Assembly: GCA_025362315.1 (NCBI GenBank)
Contig: JANYGP010000028.1
Span: forward strand, 1 to 60,885
Origin: Polaromonas sp.
GTDB taxonomy: Bacteria; Pseudomonadota; Gammaproteobacteria; Burkholderiales; Burkholderiaceae_C
Direction of reading: 5' to 3'
DNA: 60,885 nt
Part shown: positions 52,255-60,885 of the stretch, piece after piece
Layout: each line of letters begins with the position of its first letter
Numbering within the stretch: position 1 is the first letter of the stretch
The notes under the pieces: generated by a model
The model's input: only the letters and a program-made list of their open reading frames with translations
What the model was told of the DNA's origin: nothing
Databases searched by the model: none
Translations under genes and position numbers: made by a program

Positions 52255-53277
52255 TCAAGAAAGGTTGGGTCGGTTTGGCAGCAGCGGCAACAACAGATCA
52301 TCCACTGCCTTGAAAAAAGCGGGTTCTGGCGTGAATATAAGCGGTACAGCCAGCAATGTGAAATTCCCGCTGGTCGGTTTGGCGAAAAGTTTGACAGCGT
52401 CCTTCTCGGTGCACAGCACGGTTTCACCTGACTTGGCAGGTATCACGTATCCTGAAAAATCGTGGTGATCGGGCAGGCCAAACGTTCTTTCAAGTGTCAG
52501 TTCCCGCGCACGGAGCATGTTAAAAAAAGCATTCGGATTGGCAATGCCGGCCAGCGCAACAAGCGGCAAATGCTTTAAGTCGTCCAGCCACACTTGCTGC
52601 CCGTCCATGTCAATTGCGTGGTCTGCCAGCCGCCGCGTGGAGACAAAGCCAGAAAAAGCGGGCTTGAGGCCCGTGTGCAGCACCAGACCCCGGTTGCGCC
52701 CAACCAGCCATGGCTCGCGCAGCGGCCCGGCTGGCAGGCGCCAGCCGTTGCCGATGCCCCTGTCGTCAAACACCACGATTTCAATGTCGCGCGCCAGACT
52801 GTGGTGCTGCAAGCCATCGTCGCTGATGATGACCTGGGTGAGCGGGTATTTTGAAAGCAATTCCCGACAGGCTTCAAAACGTCTTTTTGCTACAAATACA
52901 GGAGCTGCAAGCGCCCGATATATATGGGCTGGCTCATCACCTGATGCTAAAATAGAGGTATTTTCACGCACTTCCAGGCAATTACCATCCTGGCCAGCTT
53001 GCCTGCCGTAACCGCGCGAAACCACACCCACTTTCAGACCCTGCAGCTGCAAATGCTTTGCAAGGGCAATGACCAGCGGCGTTTTGCCAGCGCCACCGGC
53101 CACCACGTTACCCACCACAATGACGGGCACTGCACAGCGCCCAGTTTTAAAAATGTTTAGCCGGTATAACCCGCGGTGAATGTTCGCCACAAATCCATAG
53201 AGCAGTGACACGGGCCAAAGCAGGCAGGCAGTGATGCCTCGATGGCGCCAGGTGCGGGCAAGCCAATTGCCCATCAC
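52255..53277 (-). CDS. lpxK: Tetraacyldisaccharide 4'-kinase
   Basis: 340 residues, inner-membrane associated. N-terminal hydrophobic helix ([18 protein letters not shown]), the P-loop [17 protein letters not shown], then [14 protein letters not shown] and [21 protein letters not shown], and the late CTEKDAVKL. It adds the 4'-phosphate in lipid A synthesis. Residues around [18 protein letters not shown] are encoded by a stretch that closely matches the dispersed repeat yet aligns without gaps to other LpxK proteins. It starts 6 bases after the ExbD gene. Confidence 0.95.
   Translation of the reverse strand: MMGNWLARTWRHRGITACLLWPVSLLYGFVANIHRGLYRLNIFKTGRCAVPVIVVGNVVAGGAGKTPLVIALAKHLQLQGLKVGVVSRGYGRQAGQDGNCLEVRENTSILASGDEPAHIYRALAAPVFVAKRRFEACRELLSKYPLTQVIISDDGLQHHSLARDIEIVVFDDRGIGNGWRLPAGPLREPWLVGRNRGLVLHTGLKPAFSGFVSTRRLADHAIDMDGQQVWLDDLKHLPLVALAGIANPNAFFNMLRARELTLERTFGLPDHHDFSGYVIPAKSGETVLCTEKDAVKLFAKPTSGNFTLLAVPLIFTPEPAFFKAVDDLLLPLLPNRPNLS
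52889..52935 (+). repeat. Dispersed repeat, copy 12 (inside lpxK)
   Basis: GCTACAAATACAGGAGCTGC then AAGCGCCCGATATAT and ATGGGCT, matching copies 7, 10 and 11. It overlaps codons just after the GDEP motif of LpxK. Confidence 0.75.
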
Positions 53278-53283
53278 AGCCCT

Positions 53284-53712
53284 TTAGCGTGCGCCGGCTT
53301 GCGCAGCGCTTTGGGTGGCAAAGGTGATTTGCGTAAAACCGTTGCGCCGAGCAGCTTCCATCACTGTGATGACGGCCTGGTGTGTGCTGCTGGCGTCGGC
53401 ACTGATGATGATCACACTGTCTTTGCCCGCCTTGGCAGCCAGCACCAGTGCAGCGCCCAGGCTTTCAATGCTGCGCCCTTCAAGCAGGGCTTTGTTGATC
53501 ATGTAGCGGCCGTCGCTGCTGACGGCCACGATGACTTCTTTCGGGTAGTCCCGCTGCTGTTCGGCATCTGCCAGCGGCAGTTTGATCTGCAACTCGGTAA
53601 ATTTGCTGTACGTGGTGGACAGCATCAAAAAGATGAGCACCACCAGCAACACATCAATGAACGGGATGAGGTTGATCTCTGGCTCGTCCCGGGAGCTTTT
53701 GCGAAAATTCAT
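53284..53712 (-). CDS. exbD: ExbD/TolR-family biopolymer transport protein
   Basis: 142 residues: one N-terminal membrane helix NLIPFIDVLLVVLIFLM with the essential Asp, and a periplasmic domain (EVIVAVSSDGRYMINKAL; SADASSTHQAVITVMEAA). It pairs with the ExbB/TolQ-like protein encoded just upstream (4-base overlap) to transduce proton-motive force, either to TonB or in the Tol system. The lpxK context is standard in Burkholderiales, where the pair may also support lipid transport. Confidence 0.92.
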   Translation of the reverse strand: MNFRKSSRDEPEINLIPFIDVLLVVLIFLMLSTTYSKFTELQIKLPLADAEQQRDYPKEVIVAVSSDGRYMINKALLEGRSIESLGAALVLAAKAGKDSVIIISADASSTHQAVITVMEAARRNGFTQITFATQSAAQAGAR

Positions 53713-54353
53713 GGCCGCCGCAAGGCATTCAAATGCCTGAGAAACTTTTCAGAAGCCAGCTCCATCTGCAGCAGATACCCATCCACGCGGGCCCTGAAGT
53801 AACGCCAGAAGATGAGTGACGGAATGGCCACAATCAGGCCGAAAGCCGTGTTGTAAAGGGCAATTGAAATGCCTTGTGCCAGCTGGGCCGGGTTGCCTGC
53901 CGCGCCTGCGCCACCTGCGGCACCACTGCCAGCTTGCGATCCAAATATTTCGATCATGCCAATCACCGTGCCCAGCAAGCCCAGCAGCGGTGCAGCCGAT
54001 GCAATGGTGGCCAGCGCAGCCAGGTAACGCTCCAGTTTGTGTGCCGCCATTTGTCCTGCGCCTTCCAGTGTGGCCCGCAGGTCCGCTTCGCTGATGCGCG
54101 GGTTTGCATTGAGTGACCTGAAGCCGCTGGCAAGCACTTCACCAAGCAGGGAGTTTTGCTCCAGCTGGGTCACGACATCTGGCGCCGGTACCGCGGTTTT
54201 TGAAACTGTGATGGCCTCGTCCAGGAGTTTGGGTGGCGCGACCTTGCGGGTTTTCAAACTGCTGAAACGCTCGATGACAAGTGCCAGCGCCAGAATGGAG
54301 CAGGCAATCAATGGCCAGATTGGCCAGCCTGCGGCTTGTATGATGGAAAACAA
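53709..54353 (-). CDS. exbB: ExbB/TolQ/MotA-family proton channel protein
   Basis: About 214 residues from a TTG at 54353 (LFSIIQAAGWPIWPLIACSI), which has GGGGA 6 bases upstream and matches the family start; the open frame runs to 54431 but is not family-like. It has membrane helices at the N-terminus and in IASAAPLLGLLGTVIGMIEIF and ISIALYNTAFGLIVAIPSLIFW, the proton-conducting pair. A Gly/Ala-rich insert (AGSGAAGGAGAAGNP) lies between them. It works with ExbD. Confidence 0.92.
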   Translation of the reverse strand: MFSIIQAAGWPIWPLIACSILALALVIERFSSLKTRKVAPPKLLDEAITVSKTAVPAPDVVTQLEQNSLLGEVLASGFRSLNANPRISEADLRATLEGAGQMAAHKLERYLAALATIASAAPLLGLLGTVIGMIEIFGSQAGSGAAGGAGAAGNPAQLAQGISIALYNTAFGLIVAIPSLIFWRYFRARVDGYLLQMELASEKFLRHLNALRRP

Positions 54354-54563
54354 TGCGTGTCCCCGGACAAATAAATTGCCTGAATTATGGCTTAAGCAAC
54401 AGTCGGTTTTGCCAATTTTGGCGGCCTTCACAAGCTACTTTGCAGATATCTTTCGGACCAGTTTTGCCTGTTGCGCTTGCAGGGTCTGCTGCACCTGTGC
54501 AGGCCAGACCACCTGACGGGTGCAGAATTAAAAATCTTCTCACCCAATTTAAAAGTTTCATCC

Positions 54564-55859
54564 ATGCTTGATTCCAGTTTCGAGCCTGAAGGCCGTGAGT
54601 CCAGTGTCCGGCTGTGGCCGGTCAGCGCTTTGCTCAAAGCCATTGCCGACAGCCTGGAAGCACGCTTTAACCCGGTTGCAGTGCAGGGTGAAATATCAGG
54701 CTTTTCAAAAGCGGCCAGCGGCCATTGTTATTTTTCCCTCAAAGACAATGATGGGCAAATCCGCTGCGCCATGTTTCGCCGGGCCAGTGTGCTGCTGGAC
54801 TTCACGCCGCGTGACGGCCAGCGGGTTGAGCTGCGCGGCCGGCTCGGTGTGTATGAAGCGCGCGGCGAGCTGCAGTTGATTGTGGAGTCCATGCGCCAGG
54901 CCGGGCAGGGCACGCTGTTTGAGCAGTTTTTAAAGCTCAAGGCCAAGCTTGAAGAAGAAGGCCTGTTTGACACTGCCCGAAAGCGTGATGTGCCGCTGAT
55001 GCCCAAAGCCATTGGCATCGTGACATCCCTCAATGCGGCTGCACTGCATGATGTGGTTAGCACGCTGCAGCGCCGCGCGCCGCATGTGCCGGTGGTCATT
55101 TATCCCGCCAGCGTGCAAGGTGCACCAGCTGCTGGCGAGCTGCGCAATGCTTTGCTCAAAGCGTTCGAAAGAAACGAGGTCGCCGTGCTGCTGCTGGTAC
55201 GGGGCGGTGGCGCCATGGAAGACTTATGGGCTTTTAACGATGAAGCTCTGGCTCGCACGATTGTTCTGGCGCCGTTTCCGGTGATCAGCGGTGTGGGGCA
55301 TGAAACAGACTTCACCATTGCCGACTTTTGTGCAGACGTGCGCGCGCCCACGCCGACTGCGGCAGCGGAGCTGTGCGCGCAGCCGCAAATTGTCTGGGTG
55401 AGCCTGCTGTCAAGCATGGCAACTCGCATGCAAAACGGCGTTGAACGGCAAATACAGGCCAGCAGCCAGCGGCTTGACTTTGCCATGTCGCGCTTTGGCA
55501 GGCCATCCCATTTTGTAACGCGCCAGCAAGCCCGACTGACATCCCATCAGCAGCGGCTGCAGCATGCCCAAAGCACGTCGCTCAACCGGAGTCAAAACCG
55601 GCTGAATATTCTGGAAACTCGCTTTCAGCAGGCAGTTGAACAAAGCATGGCAAGGCAAAAGAGTCAGCTTCAAACATGCAGCATGCGTCTTGAACTGCTC
55701 AATCCGCAACTGGTACTTCAGAGGGGCTATGCCTTTTTGACCACGGTTGAAAACCAGAGCGTTACCCGCGTTTCCCAGACAAAAACTGGCCAGGCGCTGC
55801 GCGCCAGCCTGATGGATGGGCAGGTTGATTTGACAGTGGTAAGCCCACGTCTGATTTAG
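54564..55859 (+). CDS. xseA: Exonuclease VII large subunit
   Basis: 431 residues from ATG 54564; the earlier in-frame start at 54471 overlaps the region upstream of exbB and is unlikely. The N-terminal OB-fold is PVSALLKAIADSLEARFNPV ... GEISGFSKAASGHCYFSLKD. The catalytic part has IGIVTSLNAAALHDVVSTL, RGGGAMEDLWAFNDE and GVGHETDFTIADF. A long coiled-coil C-terminus follows. With XseB it degrades single-stranded DNA. It is divergent from exbB. Confidence 0.96.
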   Translation: MLDSSFEPEGRESSVRLWPVSALLKAIADSLEARFNPVAVQGEISGFSKAASGHCYFSLKDNDGQIRCAMFRRASVLLDFTPRDGQRVELRGRLGVYEARGELQLIVESMRQAGQGTLFEQFLKLKAKLEEEGLFDTARKRDVPLMPKAIGIVTSLNAAALHDVVSTLQRRAPHVPVVIYPASVQGAPAAGELRNALLKAFERNEVAVLLLVRGGGAMEDLWAFNDEALARTIVLAPFPVISGVGHETDFTIADFCADVRAPTPTAAAELCAQPQIVWVSLLSSMATRMQNGVERQIQASSQRLDFAMSRFGRPSHFVTRQQARLTSHQQRLQHAQSTSLNRSQNRLNILETRFQQAVEQSMARQKSQLQTCSMRLELLNPQLVLQRGYAFLTTVENQSVTRVSQTKTGQALRASLMDGQVDLTVVSPRLI

Positions 55860-55884
55860 TTTTTACAAAAGTTCTGGTAAGCTT

Positions 55885-55926
55885 TTGACCTGCTGGGCGA
55901 TGTTTTCAAACCAGCCTGTTTTTTCG
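55885..55926 (+). terminator. Possible terminator after xseA
   Basis: GCTGG and CCAGC can pair across a ~14-base loop, followed by a T-rich run. The stem is short and the call is weak. Confidence 0.35.
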
Positions 55927-56020
55927 CGGCATACCCCGCAGACCAAACACCACACTTCAGACAGCACACTTCAAGCAACACACTTCACCCACGTTACTCA
56001 CTAAAAATCAAGGAAAACTC

Positions 56021-56602
56021 ATGGAACACCAACTGCCCCCACTGCCCTACGCGATCGACGCACTTTCACCCAATTACAGCCAGGAAGCGTTTGAGTATCA
56101 CCATGGCAAGCATCACAATGCCTATGTTGTGAATTTGAACAACCTTCAAAAAGGCACCGAGTTTGAAGCAATGACACTGGAAGACATTGTCAAAAAATCA
56201 AGCGGTGGTGTGTACAACAATGCAGCTCAAATCTGGAACCACACTTTCTTTTGGAGTTGCATGAAACCAGCTGGCGGTGGCGAGCCATCAGGCGCGCTGG
56301 CCACTGCCATCCATGCCAAATATGGTTCCTACGCAGCTTTCAAGGAAGCTTTCGTCAAATCCGCAGTCGGCAACTTCGGTTCGGGCTGGACATGGCTGGT
56401 CAAAAAAGCCGATGGTTCAGTTGACATTGTCAACACTGGCCCGGCGGGCACCCCGCTGACAAGTGCAGACAAGGCACTGATGACAGTGGACGTGTGGGAG
56501 CATGCTTACTACATCGACTACCGCAATGCGCGCCCCAAGTTTGTGGAAACATTCCTGGCAACTCTGGTCAACTGGCGCTTTGCAGAAGAAAACTTTGCCT
56601 GA
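56021..56602 (+). CDS. sodB: Iron superoxide dismutase
   Basis: 193 residues. Metal ligands are in HHGKHHNAYV (first His), IWNHTFFWSCM (His) and DVWEHAYYIDY (Asp and His). WKPAGGGEPSGAL-like features favour Fe over Mn. Cytoplasmic, converts superoxide to hydrogen peroxide and oxygen. AAGGAAAA precedes the ATG. A hairpin terminator follows and is shared with the convergent DUF192 gene. Confidence 0.96.
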   Translation: MEHQLPPLPYAIDALSPNYSQEAFEYHHGKHHNAYVVNLNNLQKGTEFEAMTLEDIVKKSSGGVYNNAAQIWNHTFFWSCMKPAGGGEPSGALATAIHAKYGSYAAFKEAFVKSAVGNFGSGWTWLVKKADGSVDIVNTGPAGTPLTSADKALMTVDVWEHAYYIDYRNARPKFVETFLATLVNWRFAEENFA

Positions 56603-56616
56603 TTGCCAGGTTGTGT

Positions 56617-56646
56617 GAAAAAGCCGACTCCAGGGTCGGCTTTTTT
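56617..56646. terminator. Bidirectional terminator between sodB and the DUF192 gene
   Basis: AAAAAGCCGAC pairs with GTCGGCTTTTT around a 6-base loop, with a T run after it and the A run ahead of it, so it can serve both convergent genes. Confidence 0.9.
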
Positions 56647-57115
56647 ATTTCCGCACTGAAAACAGCGGTCCCTGGAGCCTTGTGCCTGCCTTGATGCCTT
56701 TTTTGGCAAACCATCCCTGGTTCATTTCCAGCACATAACGCACAGGTTTTGCCGAGCAGTGCGACTCCAGTGACAGCGGTGCCATGTCCTTGATGTTGAC
56801 AATGGTGCCGTCGTCGTCAACGAAGGCCGCGCTGAGCGGAAGCAAGGTGTTTTTCATCCAGAAGCACTGCTGGGTGGCCTGCTCGAACACAAAAACCATG
56901 CCTTCGTGCTGCGGCATGTCCTTGCGAAACATCAAACCCGTCTGGCGCTGATCGGGCGTGGCAGCTACCTGAACATCCATTCTGTGCATGCCGGCAGACA
57001 GCTGGACACGCTCCAGGGTCATTTGCGGCGCATCCTGCGCATATCCAGCAAAAGAGGCGGCAAGAGCCATGCTTAAACATACACCTTTGACAAAGGCGAT
57101 CAGGTTGAATTTCAT
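56645..57115 (-). CDS. DUF192 exported protein
   Basis: About 156 residues with a signal peptide (MKFNLIAFVKGVCLSMALAASFAGYAQ, cleavage near AYAQ). The DUF192 body reads LMFRKDMPQHEGMVFVFEQ, then FWMKNTLLPLSAAFVDDDG and IVNIKDMAPLSLESHCSAKP. The fold is of unknown function and probably binds a small ligand in the periplasm. An ATG one codon earlier is equally possible. Convergent with sodB. Confidence 0.9.
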   Translation of the reverse strand: MKFNLIAFVKGVCLSMALAASFAGYAQDAPQMTLERVQLSAGMHRMDVQVAATPDQRQTGLMFRKDMPQHEGMVFVFEQATQQCFWMKNTLLPLSAAFVDDDGTIVNIKDMAPLSLESHCSAKPVRYVLEMNQGWFAKKGIKAGTRLQGPLFSVRK

Positions 57116-57187
57116 CATGGCAAACAGTCAAAGTGCTGGGTTGATTTGAAGCATAAACGTGTTGTTGTGTTTGAGAATCTACAATCC

Positions 57188-57219
57188 AAAAAAATACCCG
57201 CACAAGGCGGGTATTTTTG
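57188..57219 (-). terminator. Terminator of the Ala/Lys-rich protein gene
   Basis: AAAATACCCGC and GCGGGTATTTT form a strong stem with a 4-base loop; the reverse strand continues in T. Bidirectional use for the flanking DUF192 side is possible. Confidence 0.85.
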
Positions 57220-57231
57220 AGAAGCAGCTAA

Positions 57232-57609
57232 TTACTTGGCAGCTGGCTTGGCATCAGAGTTCATGTCAGCTTTTGCAGCTGGCTTGGCAGATGCTTTTTT
57301 GGCGGCAGCAGCTTCAGCACGCTCTTTCTTGGCCATTGCAGCTTTTTCTTTCTTGGCGGCCTTGGCAGCAGCGCGCTCTTCTTTGGTCATTTTGGCTGGC
57401 TTGGCAGTTGTTTTGGCCATTGGCTTTGCGTCGGCCTTTTTCTCTTCCATTTTTGCGGCAGGTGCGGCGGCTGCAGGAGCAGCGGCGGCTGGCGCTGCAA
57501 CAGCGGCAGGTGCTGGCATGGCAGGCTTCGCGGCAGGCGCAGAAGAATTTTGGGCAAACACGCCAGCGGCGAAGAAACCAGCGATCAGGGTTGCGAGGAC
57601 TTTGTTCAT
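57232..57609 (-). CDS. Ala/Lys/Pro-rich exported protein
   Basis: 125 residues. The first 20 (MNKVLATLIAGFFAAGVFAQ) are a signal peptide with an AQ cleavage site. The rest is a low-complexity mix: an Ala-Pro block, then a Lys/Ala/Glu-rich part (EERAAAKAAKKEKAAMAKKE) like a helical polycation. It resembles histone-H1-like or cell-surface polycations in composition only; no specific family is claimed. It has its own strong terminator. Codon choice and repetition argue that it is real and highly expressed. Confidence 0.7.
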   Translation of the reverse strand: MNKVLATLIAGFFAAGVFAQNSSAPAAKPAMPAPAAVAAPAAAAPAAAAPAAKMEEKKADAKPMAKTTAKPAKMTKEERAAAKAAKKEKAAMAKKERAEAAAAKKASAKPAAKADMNSDAKPAAK

Positions 57610-57818
57610 TTGATATTTCCTAAAATAACGTTGTTAGTAGCAAATTACCCCGATATTTTCGGAGGCCTATCCGTAACGAAGAGGCTTTGCAATTGGTTGA
57701 CACGCCTTTTCACTTATTTTGAGCACGTGCAAATACGGCTAGAATTTATGCGTCTTCACCTAAAACGCAGCAGCGGCGTTTTCATTCCCATTTTTCAGTT
57801 TTCGGAGACTTTCAGAAC

Positions 57819-59072
57819 ATGTACAAACACATTCAGGTACCTGCACAGGGCCAGAAAATCACGGTCAACGCCGACAATTCACTGAATGTACCGGACGAAC
57901 CTGTTATTCCATTCATTGAAGGCGATGGCACCGGTCAGGACATCACGCCAGTCATGCTCAAAGTCGTCGATGCTGCTGTGGCAAAGGCTTACGGCGGCAA
58001 GAAAAAGATTCACTGGATGGAAGTCTATGCAGGCGAAAAATCAACCAAGGTTTACGGCCCAGACGTCTGGTTGCCAGAAGAAACGCTGCATGCGGTTCGT
58101 GACTATGTGGTGTCCATCAAGGGCCCGCTGACCACGCCTGTCGGCGGCGGTATTCGCAGCCTGAATGTGGCCATGCGCCAGGAACTGGACCTGTATGTCT
58201 GCCTGCGCCCCATCCAGTACTTCAAAGGTGTGCCATCGCCAGTCAAAGAGCCTGAAAAAACACACATGGTGATTTTCCGGGAAAACTCGGAAGACATTTA
58301 TGCAGGCATTGAGTTTGAGTCCGGCAGCGACAAGGCCAAGAAGATCATCAAGTTTTTGCAGGACGAGATGGGCGTCAAGAAAATTCGCTTTCCGGAAACC
58401 TCAGGCATCGGCATCAAGCCAGTGTCCAGCGAAGGTACCGAGCGCTTGATGCGAAAAGCAATCCAGTACACCATCGACAACGACAAGCCGAGCGTGACGA
58501 TTGTCCACAAGGGCAACATCATGAAATACACCGAGGGTGGTTTTCGGGACTGGGCGTACGCCCTGGCTCAAAAAGAATTTGGTGCCGAGTTGATCGACGG
58601 TGGTCCGTGGTGCAAGTTTAAAAATCCAAAAACCGGCAAGGAAATTGTGGTCAAGGATGTGATTGCTGATGCGTTTTTGCAGCAAATTTTGTTGCGACCG
58701 GCTGAGTATTCTGTTGTGGCCACGCTTAACCTGAATGGCGACTACATTTCTGACGCACTGGCGGCTCAAGTTGGGGGGATCGGCATTGCGCCGGGTGCCA
58801 ATTTGTCAGACACCGTGGCCTGTTTTGAGGCAACCCACGGCACTGCCCCCAAATATGCGGGCAAGGACTATGTCAATCCGGGCTCCGAGATTTTGTCAGC
58901 CGAGATGATGCTGCGCCACATGGGCTGGACTGAGGCGGCAGACCTGATCATCAGCGCCATGGAAAAATCGATTGCTTCCAAGAAAGTCACTTATGACTTT
59001 GCCCGGCTGATGGAGGGTGCAACGCAGGTCAGTTGCTCCGGTTTTGGCCAGGTGATGATTGACAATATGTAA
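57819..59072 (+). CDS. icd: NADP-dependent isocitrate dehydrogenase
   Basis: 417 residues, the E. coli-type dimeric enzyme: [13 protein letters not shown] near the N-terminus, substrate-binding [16 protein letters not shown] with the phosphorylatable Ser, [25 protein letters not shown] and [23 protein letters not shown]. It converts isocitrate to 2-oxoglutarate in the TCA cycle. A TTGAGC/TAGAAT promoter-like pair lies about 75 bases upstream. A terminator follows. Confidence 0.97.
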   Translation: MYKHIQVPAQGQKITVNADNSLNVPDEPVIPFIEGDGTGQDITPVMLKVVDAAVAKAYGGKKKIHWMEVYAGEKSTKVYGPDVWLPEETLHAVRDYVVSIKGPLTTPVGGGIRSLNVAMRQELDLYVCLRPIQYFKGVPSPVKEPEKTHMVIFRENSEDIYAGIEFESGSDKAKKIIKFLQDEMGVKKIRFPETSGIGIKPVSSEGTERLMRKAIQYTIDNDKPSVTIVHKGNIMKYTEGGFRDWAYALAQKEFGAELIDGGPWCKFKNPKTGKEIVVKDVIADAFLQQILLRPAEYSVVATLNLNGDYISDALAAQVGGIGIAPGANLSDTVACFEATHGTAPKYAGKDYVNPGSEILSAEMMLRHMGWTEAADLIISAMEKSIASKKVTYDFARLMEGATQVSCSGFGQVMIDNM

Positions 59073-59096
59073 TCTGCCCGCATATACGGAAAATGC

Positions 59097-59135
59097 AAAG
59101 ACCGCCCGGGGCTTGGCTCCAAGGCGGTTTTTTTA
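59097..59135 (+). terminator. Terminator after icd
   Basis: ACCGCC and GGCGGT, extended by neighbours, form the stem with an inner G/C-rich loop, followed by seven T. Confidence 0.85.
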
Positions 59136-59191
59136 TGGGCAACATTTGACTGATTGCGCAAAACTGCTGACCGATGGCTAGAATGAAATTT

Positions 59192-59557
59192 ATGGCGACA
59201 AAATCCCCGAAAGCACCTGCCCCACCCAGCGCTCCAACCTACAAGCCGGAAAATGACGATGGCGGTACGGTGTTGCTGGAGCGCCGGCCACAAAAAACCA
59301 AACCGCCCCAGATGTACCAGGTGGTGGTGCTCAACGACGACTACACGCCGATGGAGTTTGTGGTCATGGTGATTCAGGAGTTTTTCAACAAGGATCGCGA
59401 AACCGCCACGCAGATCATGCTGAAAATCCATCTGGACGGCAAAGGGGTGTGTGGTGTGTTTTCAAAAGACGTGGCAGCCACCAAGGTTGATCAGGTTGCC
59501 GAAGCCGCGCGTAAACATGGACATCCTTTACAGTGTGTCAGTGAGCCGCTGCAATGA
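59192..59557 (+). CDS. clpS: ClpS adaptor
   Basis: 121 residues from ATG 59192 (an upstream ATG adds six). The flexible N-terminus is Pro/Ala-rich. The ClpS core reads [20 protein letters not shown], then [20 protein letters not shown] and [18 protein letters not shown]. It delivers N-degron substrates to ClpA, whose gene follows after about 100 bases. The N-end-rule binding residues (NDD, HLDG) are present. Confidence 0.96.
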   Translation: MATKSPKAPAPPSAPTYKPENDDGGTVLLERRPQKTKPPQMYQVVVLNDDYTPMEFVVMVIQEFFNKDRETATQIMLKIHLDGKGVCGVFSKDVAATKVDQVAEAARKHGHPLQCVSEPLQ

Positions 59558-59658
59558 TGCTATTGAAATGCAGGAATTTGTCGCCAATATTCGTAATGAG
59601 TCGCCGTCAGATCGACATTTACACCATAAGTTAATTTAGCTGACCCAAAGGATACCCA

Positions 59659-60885
59659 ATGATTGCCCAAGAGTTAGAAGTCAGCTTGCACATGGCTTTT
59701 GTCGAAGCGCGCCAGCAACGCCATGAATTTATTACTGTTGAACACTTGTTGTTGGCCCTGCTTGACAACCCGAGTGCGGCTGAGGTTTTGAAAGCCTGTT
59801 CAGCCAATATTGATGATCTGCGCAAGGCGCTGAGCAATTTCATCAAGGACAACACGCCGCAGGTGGCGGGCACTGAAGACGTTGACACGCAACCCACGCT
59901 GGGTTTTCAGCGTGTGATCCAGCGCGCCATCATGCATGTGCAATCGACTGGCAATGGCAAAAAAGAAGTGACTGGCGCCAATGTGCTGGTGGCTATTTTT
60001 GGTGAGAAAGATTCGCACGCGGTGTATTACCTGCACCAGCAGGGCGTTACCCGTCTGGACGTTGTTAACTTTATTGCTCACGGCATTAAAAAGAGTGATC
60101 CCCCAGAGCCGACGAAGGCAGGCGAAAGCGCAGCCGAAAACGAAGAAGCAGGCGCCGAGAAAAACGAGAAGCAGTCGCCGCTGGAGCAGTACACCCAAAA
60201 CTTGAACCAGCTGGCCAAGGACGGCAAGATTGACCCGCTGATTGGCCGGCATTACGAGGTGGAGCGCGTGATCCAGATCCTGTGCCGCCGACGCAAAAAC
60301 AACCCGCTGCTGGTGGGCGAAGCCGGTGTGGGTAAAACTGCGATTGCCGAGGGCCTGGCCTGGCGCATCACGCAAAAAGACGTGCCGGAAATTCTGGCCG
60401 AGGCGCAGGTGTATTCACTTGACATGGGCGCGCTGCTGGCGGGCACCAAATACCGGGGTGATTTTGAGCAGCGCCTGAAAGGTGTGTTGAAGTCACTTAA
60501 AGACAAACCGAACGGCATTTTGTTCATTGATGAAATTCACACGCTGATTGGTGCGGGCGCTGCTTCCGGCGGCACGCTGGATGCGTCCAACCTGCTCAAG
60601 CCTGCGCTCAGCTCGGGTCAGCTCAAATGCATTGGCGCGACCACATTCACGGAATACCGCGGTATTTTTGAGAAAGATGCGGCGCTGTCACGCCGGTTTC
60701 AGAAAGTCGATGTGGTTGAGCCAACTGTGCAGGAAACAGTTGACATTCTCAAAGGCCTGAAGTCGCGTTTTGAAGAACACCACAGCGTGAAATATGCGGT
60801 GGCTGCACTGCAGGCGGCTGCCGAGCTGTCTGCCAAGTACATCAACGACCGCCATTTGCCTGACAAGGCCATTGATGTGATTGAC
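59659..60885 (+). CDS. clpA: ClpA ATPase, 5' part (runs off right edge)
   Basis: 409 codons are visible and the frame is open to the last base. The N-terminal Clp-N repeats ([21 protein letters not shown]...) and the first AAA+ module with Walker [17 protein letters not shown] and Walker [12 protein letters not shown] are seen. A ClpA-type middle linker with acidic residues ([12 protein letters not shown]) lies between. Partner of ClpS (upstream) and ClpP (encoded at 9162 in this window). GGATACCCA precedes the start; the ribosome site is weak. Confidence 0.96.
   Translation, partial: MIAQELEVSLHMAFVEARQQRHEFITVEHLLLALLDNPSAAEVLKACSANIDDLRKALSNFIKDNTPQVAGTEDVDTQPTLGFQRVIQRAIMHVQSTGNGKKEVTGANVLVAIFGEKDSHAVYYLHQQGVTRLDVVNFIAHGIKKSDPPEPTKAGESAAENEEAGAEKNEKQSPLEQYTQNLNQLAKDGKIDPLIGRHYEVERVIQILCRRRKNNPLLVGEAGVGKTAIAEGLAWRITQKDVPEILAEAQVYSLDMGALLAGTKYRGDFEQRLKGVLKSLKDKPNGILFIDEIHTLIGAGAASGGTLDASNLLKPALSSGQLKCIGATTFTEYRGIFEKDAALSRRFQKVDVVEPTVQETVDILKGLKSRFEEHHSVKYAVAALQAAAELSAKYINDRHLPDKAIDVID

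Noticed and set aside
53150..54431. exbB/exbD pair as tolQ/tolR of a Tol-Pal operon
   Set aside because: No tolA, tolB or pal is adjacent; the lpxK-kdsB-adk neighbours match the common ExbB/ExbD arrangement of Burkholderiales.
57236..57613. A 125-codon plus-strand frame over the Ala/Lys-rich gene
   Set aside because: It is the antisense mirror of a gene with a clear signal peptide and a matching terminator on the minus strand.

Overview
The window is a chromosomal segment of a betaproteobacterium, most likely order Burkholderiales, family Comamonadaceae (Polaromonas/Rhodoferax-like). This placement is an inference from three things: the gene orders tig-clpP-clpX-lon, exbB-exbD-lpxK-Trm112-kdsB-adk and clpS-clpA; the moderately high GC with strong third-position G/C; and a short interspersed repeat (GCTAT...AGCTGnnAGCGCCC...GGGCGCT) of which I count twelve copies. 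No phage, IS element, CRISPR array or rRNA operon is visible.

Layout. 1-1.7 kb is an accessory edge: a truncated RelA/SpoT-type fragment, small unknown genes and a PIN toxin/Phd-type antitoxin pair with palindromic operators. 1.7-2.0 kb holds two inverted copies of the dispersed repeat. 2.0-7.5 kb: hpnC (squalene/hopanoid) and an RND efflux adaptor/pump pair. 7.6-13.8 kb: tRNA-Leu, then the proteostasis block tig, clpP, clpX, lon. 13.8-14.2 kb: tRNA-Gly, tRNA-Cys and tRNA-Leu. 14.3-21.9 kb: one leftward sulfur assimilation run (TSUP transporter, sulfite reductase, DUF934, cysH, cysD, cysN) that ends in ferredoxin and a ferredoxin-NADP reductase, which could be the electron supply of the reductase.

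22.1-36.9 kb is the most unusual part. It holds two sets of genes of a predicted but biochemically uncharacterised peptide/amide-ligation system, on either side of comEC. The leftward set is a transglutaminase-DUF2126 protein, a circularly permuted ATP-grasp/alpha-E fusion, a transglutaminase, a RidA-like protein and a DUF3253 protein. The rightward set is a separate ATP-grasp, alpha-E and transglutaminase. 36.9-39.2 kb is a small accessory islet: an N-truncated antitoxin with VapC, a GNAT, BrnT/BrnA and a DUF6998-like gene split by a stop codon.

39.4-45.0 kb is a leftward acyl-CoA catabolic group: 3-hydroxyacyl-CoA dehydrogenase, crotonase, Crp/Fnr regulator, and a phosphotransferase/acyl-CoA dehydrogenase pair of the ACAD10/11 type. 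45.1-49.9 kb: a FimV-like membrane protein, a 2-hydroxyacid dehydrogenase, and lexA with two tandem SOS boxes plus a downstream unknown gene. 50.4-54.4 kb is the envelope/nucleotide operon exbB-exbD-lpxK-Trm112-kdsB-adk. 54.6-60.9 kb: xseA, sodB, a DUF192 protein, an Ala/Lys-rich exported protein, icd, clpS and the 5' part of clpA, which runs off the right edge.

All calls come from reading the sequence. Family assignments rest on recognised motifs, not on searches.
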